A stretch of 64,000 nt of DNA, taken from positions 1 to 64,000 of the forward strand of contig NZ_RZNA01000052.1 of NCBI RefSeq assembly GCF_003992595.1. The letters run 5' to 3'. The translations under genes and the position numbers were made by a program. Every line of letters begins with the position of its first letter. The stretch's first letter is position 1. Under the pieces are notes generated by a model that was not told the origin of the DNA, ran no database searches, and was given only the letters and a program-made list of their open reading frames with translations. This document shows positions 35,845 through 44,953 of this stretch, one piece after another. Source of the stretch: Flagellimonas oceanensis (GTDB taxonomy: Bacteria > Bacteroidota > Bacteroidia > Flavobacteriales > Flavobacteriaceae).

Positions 35845-36756
35845 ATGTTTAAAAAGCCCGCATTTACCAAAGAACAACAATTACAACAATTAAAGGATAG
35901 GGGACTTCACTTTTCCAATGATGCCATTGCGTTAAAGTATTTGTCGCATATCAGTTATTACCGTTTAGGGGAATATTGGTATGTGATGCAAGAAGATAAA
36001 GAAAATCATACATTTAAGGCTGGCAGTAAATTTGATGATGTCGTTGCCCTTTACAATTTCGATGCAGAGCTAAGATTACTATTATTTGGGGTGATTGAAA
36101 AAATTGAAATCAGTCTTCGTACCAAATTAATATATCACCTTTCCCATGAATACGACCCATGGTGGTTTCAGAATTTTGAACTTTTTTCAGACAGCAGGGC
36201 TTTAGTAAAGACCTTATTCAATCTTGAGGAGGAAATCAGTAGGACAAAAGACAAATCGATAAAAAACCACTTTAAAAGACACACGGACGATTTGAGATTC
36301 CCCCCATCATGGAAATCACTTGAGCATACCAGTTTTGGTTCATTGTCCAAGCTATACGGTAATTTGAAAAACACCATAAAATCAAAGGACACCATTGCTG
36401 ATGAGTTTGGGGCTGTAAATCATACTTATTTGCCAAGTTGGCTGCAATCCATAGCACAAATACGCAATTTTTGTGCGCACCATTCGAGACTCTGGAATCG
36501 TAATCTACCCGGCACGGTAAAGCTATTGCCTAAACCTCCGAACCCGTGGATTGGGGATGTAAACAATGTGCCAAAGCAGCATGAGTTTTCAAAGCTATAT
36601 GTGCATTTGTGCCTAATGAAATATTTATTGGATACCATTCAGCCCAAAAATAATTTTGGAGAAAAATTAGTTGAGTTATTCACTAAATTTCCAAATGTTG
36701 ATCCTGATGCACTTGGAATGAAACCTGATTGGAAACAAGAACCCCTTTGGAAATAA
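35845..36756 (+). CDS. abiF: Abi_2/AbiF (AbiD-like) HEPN abortive-infection protein
   Basis: 303 residues. Conserved Abi_2 features include an N-terminal LSHISYYRLGEYWYVM segment, LYNFDAELRLLLFGVIEKIE, LRTKLIYHLSHEYDPWWF, and a HEPN RNase motif RxxxxH as RNFCAH at residues 207-212 (QIRNFCAHHSRLWNR). HEPN proteins of this group are RNA-cutting toxins controlled by a cognate RNA. It stands between hsdS and hsdR; only one base separates its TAA from the hsdR ATG, so it is translationally coupled to restriction. A structured RNA lies directly upstream. Confidence 0.9.
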   Translation: MFKKPAFTKEQQLQQLKDRGLHFSNDAIALKYLSHISYYRLGEYWYVMQEDKENHTFKAGSKFDDVVALYNFDAELRLLLFGVIEKIEISLRTKLIYHLSHEYDPWWFQNFELFSDSRALVKTLFNLEEEISRTKDKSIKNHFKRHTDDLRFPPSWKSLEHTSFGSLSKLYGNLKNTIKSKDTIADEFGAVNHTYLPSWLQSIAQIRNFCAHHSRLWNRNLPGTVKLLPKPPNPWIGDVNNVPKQHEFSKLYVHLCLMKYLLDTIQPKNNFGEKLVELFTKFPNVDPDALGMKPDWKQEPLWK

Positions 36757-36757
36757 T

Positions 36758-39592
36758 ATGACCACCCAACCCGAATACATTTTAGAAGAAAACCTAGTTG
36801 AACAGCTACAGGACTTAGGGTACGAAAAAGTCATCATTAAAGATGAAGATCAACTCGTTGCCAACTTAAAGGGTCAGTTGGAAAAACACAACCGGACCAC
36901 CTTTTCGGATGCAGAGTTTAAGCAAATATTAAATCAGCTCTCCAAGGGTAACATTTATGAAAAGGCCAAAACCCTCCGTGACCGAATTACCTACCCCAAA
37001 GACAATGGGGAAACGGGTTATGTAGAGTTGATTAACCAAGTGCATTGGTGCAAAAACCAATACCAAGTTACCCACCAAGTAACTATGGAAGGCTCTTACA
37101 AAAACCGTTATGATGTTACTATTCTCATCAATGGGTTGCCCTTGGTGCAAATCGAGCTTAAAAAAAGAGGCTTGGAGATGAAAGAAGCCTTCAACCAAAT
37201 CAACCGTTACGAGAGGCATTCATTTAGTTCGGGAAGTGGTTTGTTTCAATATGTGCAGCTCTTTGTAATCAGCAATGGCGTAAACACAAAGTATTTTGCA
37301 AACAACCCTGTAAAAGCACGGTCATTCAAACAGACTTTCTTTTGGGCGGATAAGGAGAATAACATCATCACGCAATTGAGCGATTTTGCCACAGCGTTTC
37401 TAGAGCCTTGCCATCTCTCTAAAATGATAACCAAATACATCGTACTGAACACGGCCAATATTTTAATGGTTTTGCGCCCATATCAGTACTATGCCACGGA
37501 AGCCATCGTGGAGCGTGTGAAAAACAGCAATAAGTTTGGTTATATATGGCATACCACGGGATCGGGGAAAACATTGACCTCCTTTAAAGCTGCCCAAATA
37601 TTAACCAATTTGGAAGATGTGTATAAGGTGGTTTTTGTGGTAGACCGCAAGGATTTAGATTACCAAACTATCAAGGAGTTCAATAGCTTTAGTGAGGGCA
37701 GTATTGATGCTACGACCAATACAAGTACTTTGGTGAAACAGCTCTCCGATGATACCAAACTCATAGTAACAACAATACAAAAGCTTAACACCGCCATCTC
37801 GAAGCCCAAGCATATGGCTAAAGTGGATGAACTAAAAAACGAGCGGATTGTTTTTATTTTTGATGAATGCCACCGCAGTCAGTTTGGTGATACCCACAAT
37901 GCTATCAAAACTTATTTTGGCAATGCCCAAATGTTTGGCTTTACGGGTACTCCAATCTTTGCCGATAATTCAGTGAAGAATAAGTTGGGTAGACGAACCA
38001 CTAAAGATTTGTTTGATGAGTGTTTGCATAAATACGTAATTACCGATGCCATAAGAGATAGGAACGTATTGAAGTTTTCCATTGAGTATATGAACACCGT
38101 AAAGCTAAAAGAGGAGGTTGTTGATATTAAGGTGGAGGATATTAATACCGCTGAGGTATTGGAGGCTCCTGAGCGTTTGGAGAACAACGTTGATTTTATA
38201 ATCGATAATCACAACCGTAAAACCCATAATAAGCGTTATACAGCCATTTTTTGCGTTCAGAATGTAAAGACTCTTATAAAGTATTATGAGCTGTTCCAAG
38301 CCAAAAAAGAAGCCGGAGAACACGATTTAAAAGTAGCGACTATCTATTCTTACCACGCCAATCAATTGGACGAGGATGCCCAAGGCTTTATCCCCGACGA
38401 AGATTATGAGGATTTTGCCGCAGAACCTTCTTCACAATACGATACAAAGCATACAAGGGACAAATTGGAAGAGTTTATTGGAAACTATAACCAAATGTTT
38501 AAAACTAATTATTCCACTAATGAGTTTTATTCATACTACAAGGATATTGGCAAGCGTGTAAAAAACAAACAGGTGGATATTTTACTGGTGGTTAACATGT
38601 TCTTGACTGGTTTTGACAGTAAACTTCTCAATACGATTTACGTCGATAAAAACTTAAAGTATCACGGTTTGATTCAGGCTTATTCACGTACCAACAGAAT
38701 ATTGGACGAGGTTAAGTCCCAGGGAAATGTTGTGGCTTTCAGGAATCTAAAAGAGGCTACTGATGAGGCGATAACCCTATTTTCCAATAAGGAAGCCATT
38801 GAAGAAATCATAGTACAACCCTACGAGGATTACATTGAAAAGTTTGATGAAGCAGTTGAACGTGTAAAGGATATTGCACCAACCTTTGATAGTGTAAACG
38901 ATTTAGTTTCCGAAGCAGAAGAACTGGAATTTGTAAAGGCCTTTAGGGAGTTGATGCGTGTTAAAAATGTGCTTAGCACATTCACTGAATTCAGTTTTGA
39001 GGATTTGGGCATGGATGAGCAAACCTTTGAAAACTATAAAAGCAAGTACTTAGATTTATATGATACCATTAAATTGGAGATTCAAAAGGAGAAAGTGTCT
39101 ATACTGAATGACATTGATTTTGAATTGGAACTAATTAGAAGGGATGAAATAAATGTCACTTATATCTTGACTCTGTTGGCCAAACTTCACGATTCTGAGC
39201 CAAGGGAGAAAGAAGAACAGCGAAGAGTAATTTCAGATATTTTATCATCAGAAACTCAATTAAGAAGTAAAAAAGAATTGATTGAGAAGTTTATAGAGGA
39301 AAATTTACCAATGATTACTGACTCCGAATTGGTGCCCAATGCGTTTGAATCTTTTTGGACAGTAGAGAAGAAAAAGGCTATACTAAAAATATCAGAAGAA
39401 GAAAATTTGGATTACCAAAAGTTGGTTGATTTGGTGAGTAATTACTTGTTCACTGAAAAAGAACCATTAAGGGATGAGACTATTGCCGTAATGAAAAAAA
39501 GGCCTAGTTTAAGAGATAGAGCGACCTCAGCAACAAGGATTTTAAGCAAGATAAAAGGCTTTGTAGAAACTTTTATTGATGGTATGGGGTAG
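36758..39592 (+). CDS. hsdR: Type I restriction endonuclease/translocase subunit
   Basis: 944 residues. An N-terminal PD-(D/E)xK nuclease domain (NRYDVTILINGLPLVQIELK at about 120), the Walker A motif HTTGSGKT at about 265-272, DECH box at about 368 (FDECHRSQFGD), the helicase motif FTGTP soon after, and the motif VI-like region HGLIQAYSRTNRILD near 640. A C-terminal helical part contacts HsdM. It cuts DNA lacking the HsdM/S methylation. Full length; no inactivating lesion seen. Confidence 0.95.
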   Translation: MTTQPEYILEENLVEQLQDLGYEKVIIKDEDQLVANLKGQLEKHNRTTFSDAEFKQILNQLSKGNIYEKAKTLRDRITYPKDNGETGYVELINQVHWCKNQYQVTHQVTMEGSYKNRYDVTILINGLPLVQIELKKRGLEMKEAFNQINRYERHSFSSGSGLFQYVQLFVISNGVNTKYFANNPVKARSFKQTFFWADKENNIITQLSDFATAFLEPCHLSKMITKYIVLNTANILMVLRPYQYYATEAIVERVKNSNKFGYIWHTTGSGKTLTSFKAAQILTNLEDVYKVVFVVDRKDLDYQTIKEFNSFSEGSIDATTNTSTLVKQLSDDTKLIVTTIQKLNTAISKPKHMAKVDELKNERIVFIFDECHRSQFGDTHNAIKTYFGNAQMFGFTGTPIFADNSVKNKLGRRTTKDLFDECLHKYVITDAIRDRNVLKFSIEYMNTVKLKEEVVDIKVEDINTAEVLEAPERLENNVDFIIDNHNRKTHNKRYTAIFCVQNVKTLIKYYELFQAKKEAGEHDLKVATIYSYHANQLDEDAQGFIPDEDYEDFAAEPSSQYDTKHTRDKLEEFIGNYNQMFKTNYSTNEFYSYYKDIGKRVKNKQVDILLVVNMFLTGFDSKLLNTIYVDKNLKYHGLIQAYSRTNRILDEVKSQGNVVAFRNLKEATDEAITLFSNKEAIEEIIVQPYEDYIEKFDEAVERVKDIAPTFDSVNDLVSEAEELEFVKAFRELMRVKNVLSTFTEFSFEDLGMDEQTFENYKSKYLDLYDTIKLEIQKEKVSILNDIDFELELIRRDEINVTYILTLLAKLHDSEPREKEEQRRVISDILSSETQLRSKKELIEKFIEENLPMITDSELVPNAFESFWTVEKKKAILKISEEENLDYQKLVDLVSNYLFTEKEPLRDETIAVMKKRPSLRDRATSATRILSKIKGFVETFIDGMG

Positions 39593-39629
39593 ATTATTAA
39601 GATGGTAATAAAAACTTTAATTTTTTGTT

Positions 39630-40694
39630 TTGGGGTTATATAAAAAAGTTATTTGGATTGTTGGTCTAGCAATTATTTTGATAATTGGTTTTGTCACCTT
39701 CAAGGCGATATACGAGAATCCAAATTGGGAGTGGTTTAATTTAGATTTTACTAAAAGGACTGACTTGATTACTTCTTATGGCACCTTAATTGGTGGTCTT
39801 TTGGCATTTCTCTCAACACTTGTCGTTGCCTATGGTTTGGTTGATCAAAATGAGAAATTATTAATTTCAAAAAATGAAGAAAGACAAAGAGAGATAATTG
39901 GTTACCGTGATAATTTGATTCTTTTAAGTAGTTTTTTGACTTCAATCATAGACAATATCCAAAATCAAGGAAAGACTCTAAATAAATTTATTCAAAGTGA
40001 GCTTAAAAACCCTACACTAGCCAACGTCACTGGTTTTTCAGTTAATAAGAATTTTGAACGTATAATTGAAATGGACTATTCAATGATATATAAGTCCATT
40101 AGGCATTTTATGCATGATCAACAGGAATGGGAGAAAGAATTTCTCAATATGTATTCTGTGTTGGATTTCTACAAGGAAATAATCCCTCATATAATGGTTA
40201 ATTACCAATCACAACAGGCAGAGAAAACACAACGTAAAAATGAAATTAGTGATTTGGTTAATGATTTTTTATTCAACCTGTCAGAGGTCAGAAATGAAAT
40301 TATAGTCCATTCTAGTGAAGTGGAAAGAAGAAAGAATCAATGGTTTAAGGTTATTGATGAATTTCATTCAAATTACCAATTATACATAGAAGAAATGAAG
40401 AAGGGTCGGGATAAAGAATCTGATTTGTCACTTCTAAGGAATGAGTACTTTTTACCATTCCATGAAAATCTCGTTAAAATTAAAAAAGGCAACTGGCCTG
40501 AAAAATTTAATGAATCAACTTTAATCGATGTTGTAGGTGCCCTAAGCATTAAGATACAAGAATTAGAAGGTTTTTCTAGAAACTATATCTTAAACTTGAA
40601 AGATACTTATAAAAATTACTTGTACCCGTCAAGTGAAAATCTGGTTAAATTAAAACGATTAAAATCAAAAATAGATCGATCAATATCTGTTTGA
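39630..40694 (+). CDS. Two-helix membrane protein, candidate abortive-infection effector
   Basis: 354 residues from a TTG at 39630; an ATG at 39602 is out of frame by one base across a T-run. Two N-terminal membrane helices (VIWIVGLAIILIIGFVTF at about 7-24, LIGGLLAFLSTLVVAYGLV at about 53-72) flank a short periplasmic loop. A long coiled-coil-rich cytoplasmic domain with many Glu/Lys and Asn follows. The layout resembles the putative phage abortive infection membrane family. It is the last gene before attR, and strongly AT-rich. Function inferred from layout and context only. Confidence 0.6.
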   Translation: MGLYKKVIWIVGLAIILIIGFVTFKAIYENPNWEWFNLDFTKRTDLITSYGTLIGGLLAFLSTLVVAYGLVDQNEKLLISKNEERQREIIGYRDNLILLSSFLTSIIDNIQNQGKTLNKFIQSELKNPTLANVTGFSVNKNFERIIEMDYSMIYKSIRHFMHDQQEWEKEFLNMYSVLDFYKEIIPHIMVNYQSQQAEKTQRKNEISDLVNDFLFNLSEVRNEIIVHSSEVERRKNQWFKVIDEFHSNYQLYIEEMKKGRDKESDLSLLRNEYFLPFHENLVKIKKGNWPEKFNESTLIDVVGALSIKIQELEGFSRNYILNLKDTYKNYLYPSSENLVKLKRLKSKIDRSISV

Positions 40695-40794
40695 TATAGA
40701 TGTTTCCTTGGAAATAACTTTTCAAATTTTTCGGGTTTTTCAATTCAATCTTCTGGATTTCTATAATTGTTGACTAACTACTGTCTAATTTTTA

Positions 40795-40839
40795 AATAAA
40801 AAAACCACAACTATCTATAATATAGAATATTGTGGTTTT
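40795..40839 (-). terminator. tmRNA terminator now supplied by the island
   Basis: AAAACCACAA (40801-40810) pairs with TTGTGGTTTT (40830-40839). On the minus strand the stem is followed by TTTTTTTATTTAAA (complement of about 40790-40803). It lies 6 bp from the tmRNA 3' end on the island side of attR and has a different sequence from the old terminator at 29298-29338. Confidence 0.78.
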
Positions 40840-40844
40840 ATCTT

Positions 40845-40859
40845 GTGGAGCCGGAGGGA
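40845..40859. repeat. Island attachment site, right copy (tmRNA 3' end)
   Basis: GTGGAGCCGGAGGGA, identical to 29364-29378. On the minus strand it forms the acceptor-stem and T-arm end of tmRNA (TCCCTCCGGCTCCAC). Integration at this copy preserves an intact tmRNA. Confidence 0.82.
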
Positions 40860-41242
40860 TTCGAACCCTCGTCCAAACAAGCAATAACCATGCTTTCTAC
40901 ATGCTTAGTATCTGCTTGGTTTTCGATGCATGCCTGACCAGATACGGCCTAACATACACTTATCTTCTTTAGGTTTTAGAGGTGCCGCCAAAGCGAGCGG
41001 ACACCCTTGTGTTGACTTTTTTGGTGCTCCTAAACGAATCGCCGTCAACAAGGGCTATTCAGGAACATCTCGCTTCCCTACCTTGTAGGGACGAGGCATA
41101 TCTTACTATAATTCAGATTATGCGGCAAGAGCGTAATTATTTTCGCCAATTAAAAGTGTGAAACATGAGATTTACGAGCTGTATCCCAGCGCTCGGCATG
41201 CTTACATCGCCATTGGTCTTGCTGTCAAAACCGGTCGGCCCC
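40846..41242 (-). ncRNA. ssrA: Transfer-messenger RNA
   Basis: On the minus strand the 5' end GGGGCCG (41242 to 41236) pairs with CGGCTCC before the discriminator A at 40846, forming the acceptor stem with one G-U. The T-arm sequence GGTTCGAATCCC lies next to the 3' end. The coding part at 41118-41147 reads GGC GAA AAT AAT TAC GCT CTT GCC GCA then TAA, giving the degradation tag GENNYALAA. tmRNA rescues stalled ribosomes and tags the nascent chain for proteolysis. CCA is not fully encoded. Confidence 0.96.
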
Positions 41243-41464
41243 ATAATGAGATGTCATTCCCACTTAGGCAGGAATCGCTCACTTTTTTATCAAAGAACGC
41301 ATTTTAGGGCGTGACCCCAATATTGCCCTGCAACATTTGGGTCGGGCTATCTGCCCTATCCCTAACGCGGTCGGCAAAGGTAACGCATATCCATCAAACA
41401 ATAAAAAGTTTGCTTACCCTGCCTATTACCCTTATTTTGGTCAATAATTATACCAAAATACCAT

Positions 41465-42670
41465 ATGAAGTTCGGAATCATCAGGGAACGTAAAAATCCG
41501 CCCGATCGCAGGGTGGTACTATCACCGGAGGCGTGTCAAAATGTCCTTTCCAAATTTCCAAAAGCCGAGATCCTGGTGGAATCATCCCCCATTCGGGTAT
41601 TTGCCGATCAGGAGTATGCCGATCAGGGACTCCAAGTGGTCAAGGATATGGAAGCCTGCGAAGTGCTTCTGGGTGTAAAGGAAGTTCCCATAGAAGCATT
41701 GATTCCCCATAAAAAGTACTTCTTTTTTTCACATACCATTAAAAAACAGCCCTATAATAGGGAGCTGCTCCGAGCCATACTGGACAAAAACATAGAACTC
41801 TACGACCATGAGGTCATTACCAATGCCAAAGGGGGGCGTTTGGTGGCTTTTGGTCGATATGCTGGGATTGTCGGTGCCTATAACGGTTTTAGGGCGTATG
41901 GCCTAAAGTACAATTTGTACCAATTGCCCAAAGCCGAGTCCCTTTTGGACCAACAGGCCTTGATCGCCGAGCTTAAAAAAATAGAACTGCCCAACATCAA
42001 AACACTGCTCACAGGAAAAGGAAGAGTGGGCAATGGTGCCAAGGAAATGCTCGATGCCATGGAACTGAGGCAGGTCCCGCCAAGTGAATATTTGAACGGG
42101 ACATTCAACGAGCCCGTATATTGCCAGATAGATGTGTCCCAATACGTCAAACGAAAGGATGGCAACAAGGGAAACAAAGCGGATTTTTTCGAGAATCCAG
42201 AAGATTACAAATCCGATTTTTTCAGGTTTGCCCAAGTAACCGACTTTTATATCGCGGGACATTTTTATGGGGACGGGGCACCGTACCTCTATACCCGAGA
42301 GGATGCCAAGCAGCCAGGCTTCAAAATCAAAGTAGTGGCCGATATCAGCTGTGATATTGACGGTCCGGTGGCATCCACCATTCGTCCATCCACCATTGCG
42401 GAGCCCATTTACGGCTACGACCCGGAGTCCGAAACGGAAACCGATTTCATGGCCGAAGATGCCATTGCGGTAATGGCCGTTGACAATTTGCCCTGTGAAC
42501 TTCCCAGGGATGCAAGCGTTGGTTTTGGCGATGCATTCTCTACATATGTGATTCCATCTTTTTTCAATGACGACAAAGATGGGGTTTTGGAACGGGCACG
42601 TATGACCCAGGATGGAAAATTGACACCGCGCTACGGCTATCTACAGGACTATGTGGACGGTAAGGAATAA
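41465..42670 (+). CDS. Saccharopine/alanine dehydrogenase-like NAD(P)-dependent oxidoreductase
   Basis: 401 residues. The N-terminal AlaDh/PNT-type domain starts at once (MKFGIIRERKNPPDRRVVLS), followed by KEVPIEALIPHKKYFFFSHT, and a Rossmann-type region (TLLTGKGRVGNGAKEMLDAM at about 180) binds the cofactor. It ends with DISCDIDGPVASTIRPSTIA, common to the alanine dehydrogenase/saccharopine dehydrogenase family. Likely cytoplasmic, in lysine or amino-acid metabolism; exact substrate not assigned. It stands 222 bp beyond the tmRNA 5' end on the opposite strand. Confidence 0.85.
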   Translation: MKFGIIRERKNPPDRRVVLSPEACQNVLSKFPKAEILVESSPIRVFADQEYADQGLQVVKDMEACEVLLGVKEVPIEALIPHKKYFFFSHTIKKQPYNRELLRAILDKNIELYDHEVITNAKGGRLVAFGRYAGIVGAYNGFRAYGLKYNLYQLPKAESLLDQQALIAELKKIELPNIKTLLTGKGRVGNGAKEMLDAMELRQVPPSEYLNGTFNEPVYCQIDVSQYVKRKDGNKGNKADFFENPEDYKSDFFRFAQVTDFYIAGHFYGDGAPYLYTREDAKQPGFKIKVVADISCDIDGPVASTIRPSTIAEPIYGYDPESETETDFMAEDAIAVMAVDNLPCELPRDASVGFGDAFSTYVIPSFFNDDKDGVLERARMTQDGKLTPRYGYLQDYVDGKE

Positions 42671-42750
42671 CCCTATATCCAAAAACTAGGCCCAGAAGTT
42701 GGTAATGGGTTGTTTTTTAGTATATTGTATGTCCTAATTTTTGAAAGCCA

Positions 42751-43020
42751 GTGAAGTTCAATTGGGTATTTTCTGGAGATGACAATCCAGCAATGCAACG
42801 CACCTGTATCGATTTGGAATACAGCCTCAGACCTAGAATCATGCGGTTCTTGTTGTCAAGATTGGATGTGGATGCTGATTTTTCCTCTTTTCACTTTGAT
42901 GTCAATGTCGACAAACAGTGGGTCTCCATCTCGGAGAAGACCCCTAAGGAGTACATCCGTAAATTATTGCCGGATTTCGATCGGGCCATCAATGGATCTG
43001 AGTTTTCCTCCGTAGCTTGA
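42751..43020 (+). CDS. Small hypothetical protein
   Basis: 89 residues with a GTG start at 42751. Soluble, mixed charge (SGDDNPAMQRTCIDLEYSLR, then DKQWVSISEKTPKEYIRKLL). I do not recognise a domain. The 80-bp gap from the dehydrogenase gene allows co-transcription. Its open frame is clean and codon use resembles the core genes around it. Confidence 0.55.
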   Translation: MKFNWVFSGDDNPAMQRTCIDLEYSLRPRIMRFLLSRLDVDADFSSFHFDVNVDKQWVSISEKTPKEYIRKLLPDFDRAINGSEFSSVA

Positions 43021-43141
43021 TTCACTTGTGATTCCACGAGTGGCTCAAAACCAAAAATCACAATTAATAAATTTTTAAGGTTAAAAAGCAATGAGATGCT
43101 CAAAATCCTTATTACTTTTACCAGCTTAAAACCTCGATACT

Positions 43142-43597
43142 TTGCACATCGATTTGATCATAGCGGCATTATGGAGCCTATCGCCCTTCGGCGAGGCCAA
43201 AGTGGGCATTCCCTACGGAATGTACCAAGGGGCAAACGAGTATTTGGTCTTCATTGTGTGTTTTGGGGCCAACGTACTGGTCTTTCCCATGATGATGTTC
43301 TTTTTGGAGTATATCAACCGTCATCTGATCAAATGGCGTTTCTATAAAAAGTCTGCTGTGTTCGTTGGGCAAAGGGCAAAGAAGGGCTCGGGAAAAAAAA
43401 TACAGCGCTTCGGGTTTTTGGGGATTGTACTTTTCGTCATGATTCCCTTGCCGGGAACGGGGGTGTATGCCGGCAGTATCGCCGCTTATCTCTTTAAAAT
43501 GAAAAAACGGGAGGCCTTTGCGGCCAATACCATTGGGATTTTCTTCTCCTCTGTCATTATCTGGGCCGCTACTCTGATGTCCATGGAAGGGATTTGA
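43142..43597 (+). CDS. Small multidrug export protein family (PF06695 type) membrane protein
   Basis: 151 residues from a TTG at 43142; no in-frame ATG is close. About four membrane segments, with the family start LWSLSPFGEAKVGIPYGMYQ and the later LGIVLFVMIPLPGTGVYAGS. The PF06695 group is annotated as small multidrug export proteins, but its transport role is poorly tested. Core-type gene in a run of small membrane proteins. Confidence 0.75.
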   Translation: MHIDLIIAALWSLSPFGEAKVGIPYGMYQGANEYLVFIVCFGANVLVFPMMMFFLEYINRHLIKWRFYKKSAVFVGQRAKKGSGKKIQRFGFLGIVLFVMIPLPGTGVYAGSIAAYLFKMKKREAFAANTIGIFFSSVIIWAATLMSMEGI

Positions 43598-43684
43598 GGC
43601 AATAGTTTTTTCGATTTTTACCCATCTTAAGTCGGGATTTATTTATTTTGCCCCCAACTTGATCACTAACCTTAAAAGATTTCT

Positions 43685-44554
43685 ATGGCTTCAGGTATTT
43701 TTGCTGTTTTGGACGACATTTCTGCATTGATGGATGACGTGGCGACCATGAGCAAGGTGGCTACAAAAAAAACAGCGGGCATTTTAGGGGACGACCTGGC
43801 CGTGAATGCCGAAAAGGCCACTGGCTTTTTGTCCAGCAGGGAAATCCCGGTGCTTTGGGCCATTACCAAAGGTTCCTTTTTGAACAAATTGATCATTCTC
43901 CCCATTGCTTTTCTGTTGAGCGCCTATCTTCCCGTGGCGATAACCGTTGTTTTGATCCTAGGTGGGGTCTATTTGGCCTACGAAGGGGCTGAAAAGGTCT
44001 ATGAATACATTTTTCACAGGAATGGGGAAGACCATGCCGAAGACCCCATGGAGGTACCTGAAGGGGAATTGCCCGAGCTGGAAAAGAAAAAGATAAAACA
44101 GGCCATTGTCACGGATTTTATCCTCTCCGTTGAGATTGTGATCATTGCGTTGAGCACCGTTGTGAATGAACCATTGGCAACGCGCATTATCGTGGTTTCA
44201 GTGGTGGCACTGCTTGCCACGGTGGGTGTTTATGGCATTGTCGCCCTAATCGTAAGAATGGACGATTATGGCTATCGTCTGATCAACCTGAATGAAAGAA
44301 CGGACAGTTTCTCCGACAAAGTGGGTTTGGTGTTGGTCAATGCGCTCCCCAAAATAATCAAGGGCCTGTCCATCGTTGGTACTTTGGCGCTATTATTGGT
44401 TTCTGGGGGGATCTTCACCCATAATGTTGAATTTTTCCATCATTTGTTCCCAAGCCTGCCGACCTTGCTCAAGGACTTTATTTTTGGGTTGGTCATTGGT
44501 TTTGTTGCACTTCTTTTGTTGAAGTTGGTCAAAAAGCTGTTCAAGCGTACCTAA
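43685..44554 (+). CDS. DUF808 (YedI-like) inner-membrane protein
   Basis: 289 residues, starting MASGIFAVLDDISALMDDVA, the signature of the DUF808/YedI family, and KKTAGILGDDLAVNAEKATG after it. About six membrane helices (70-100, 140-190, 225-285). Function of the family is unknown. Full length. Confidence 0.9.
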   Translation: MASGIFAVLDDISALMDDVATMSKVATKKTAGILGDDLAVNAEKATGFLSSREIPVLWAITKGSFLNKLIILPIAFLLSAYLPVAITVVLILGGVYLAYEGAEKVYEYIFHRNGEDHAEDPMEVPEGELPELEKKKIKQAIVTDFILSVEIVIIALSTVVNEPLATRIIVVSVVALLATVGVYGIVALIVRMDDYGYRLINLNERTDSFSDKVGLVLVNALPKIIKGLSIVGTLALLLVSGGIFTHNVEFFHHLFPSLPTLLKDFIFGLVIGFVALLLLKLVKKLFKRT

Positions 44555-44582
44555 ATGCTATCAATTCTCTAATTCAGCTTCC

Positions 44583-44951
44583 ATGAAACCAGCTGAAAAT
44601 TATATCTTACTACAGCCTGAACCTTTCAGGGGTATATTGTTGGAATTACTGGTCTTAGTGGAGACAACGGTCCCTGAGGTGCGGTTGGACTATAAGTATA
44701 AATTGCCTTTTTACTATCTGAACGATAAGCCTTTCTGCTATTTCAACGCTTCACGAAAGAAAGGCTACGTGGATATGTGCCTATGGAATTCCGCCCATCT
44801 CACTGTTCACTTGGATAAATTGGTCACCGATGGGAGAAAGGTCATGAAATCCCTAAGGTATTTCGCTGCAGAGGAGATTGACGGGGCCATCGTCGTTGAA
44901 CTTCTCAACGATGCTAAATCCGTCAACCACAAAGGTTTCTACAAAAAATAG
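44583..44951 (+). CDS. DUF1801-domain protein
   Basis: 122 residues resembling the YdhG/YjbR-like DUF1801 fold: LETTVPEVRLDYKYKLPFYY-type core (residues about 25-50) and a LRYFAAEEIDGAIVVELLND segment. Cytoplasmic, small; biochemical role unknown. It converges with the minus-strand iron operon, with only 2 bp between the stops. Confidence 0.75.
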   Translation: MKPAENYILLQPEPFRGILLELLVLVETTVPEVRLDYKYKLPFYYLNDKPFCYFNASRKKGYVDMCLWNSAHLTVHLDKLVTDGRKVMKSLRYFAAEEIDGAIVVELLNDAKSVNHKGFYKK

Positions 44952-44953
44952 AC

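Noticed and set aside
32949-39592. BREX, DISARM or another composite defence system
   Set aside because: The genes are plainly hsdM, hsdS and hsdR with an AbiF insert; no phage-growth-limitation or helicase-phospholipase genes are present.
39630-40694. Zorya/MotA-type defence protein
   Set aside because: Only two membrane helices and no MotA-like channel motifs or partner genes; only a general abortive-infection layout can be supported.
41311-41493. Plus-strand 60-codon frame between tmRNA and the dehydrogenase gene
   Set aside because: It overlaps the start of the dehydrogenase in another frame and has no recognisable content.
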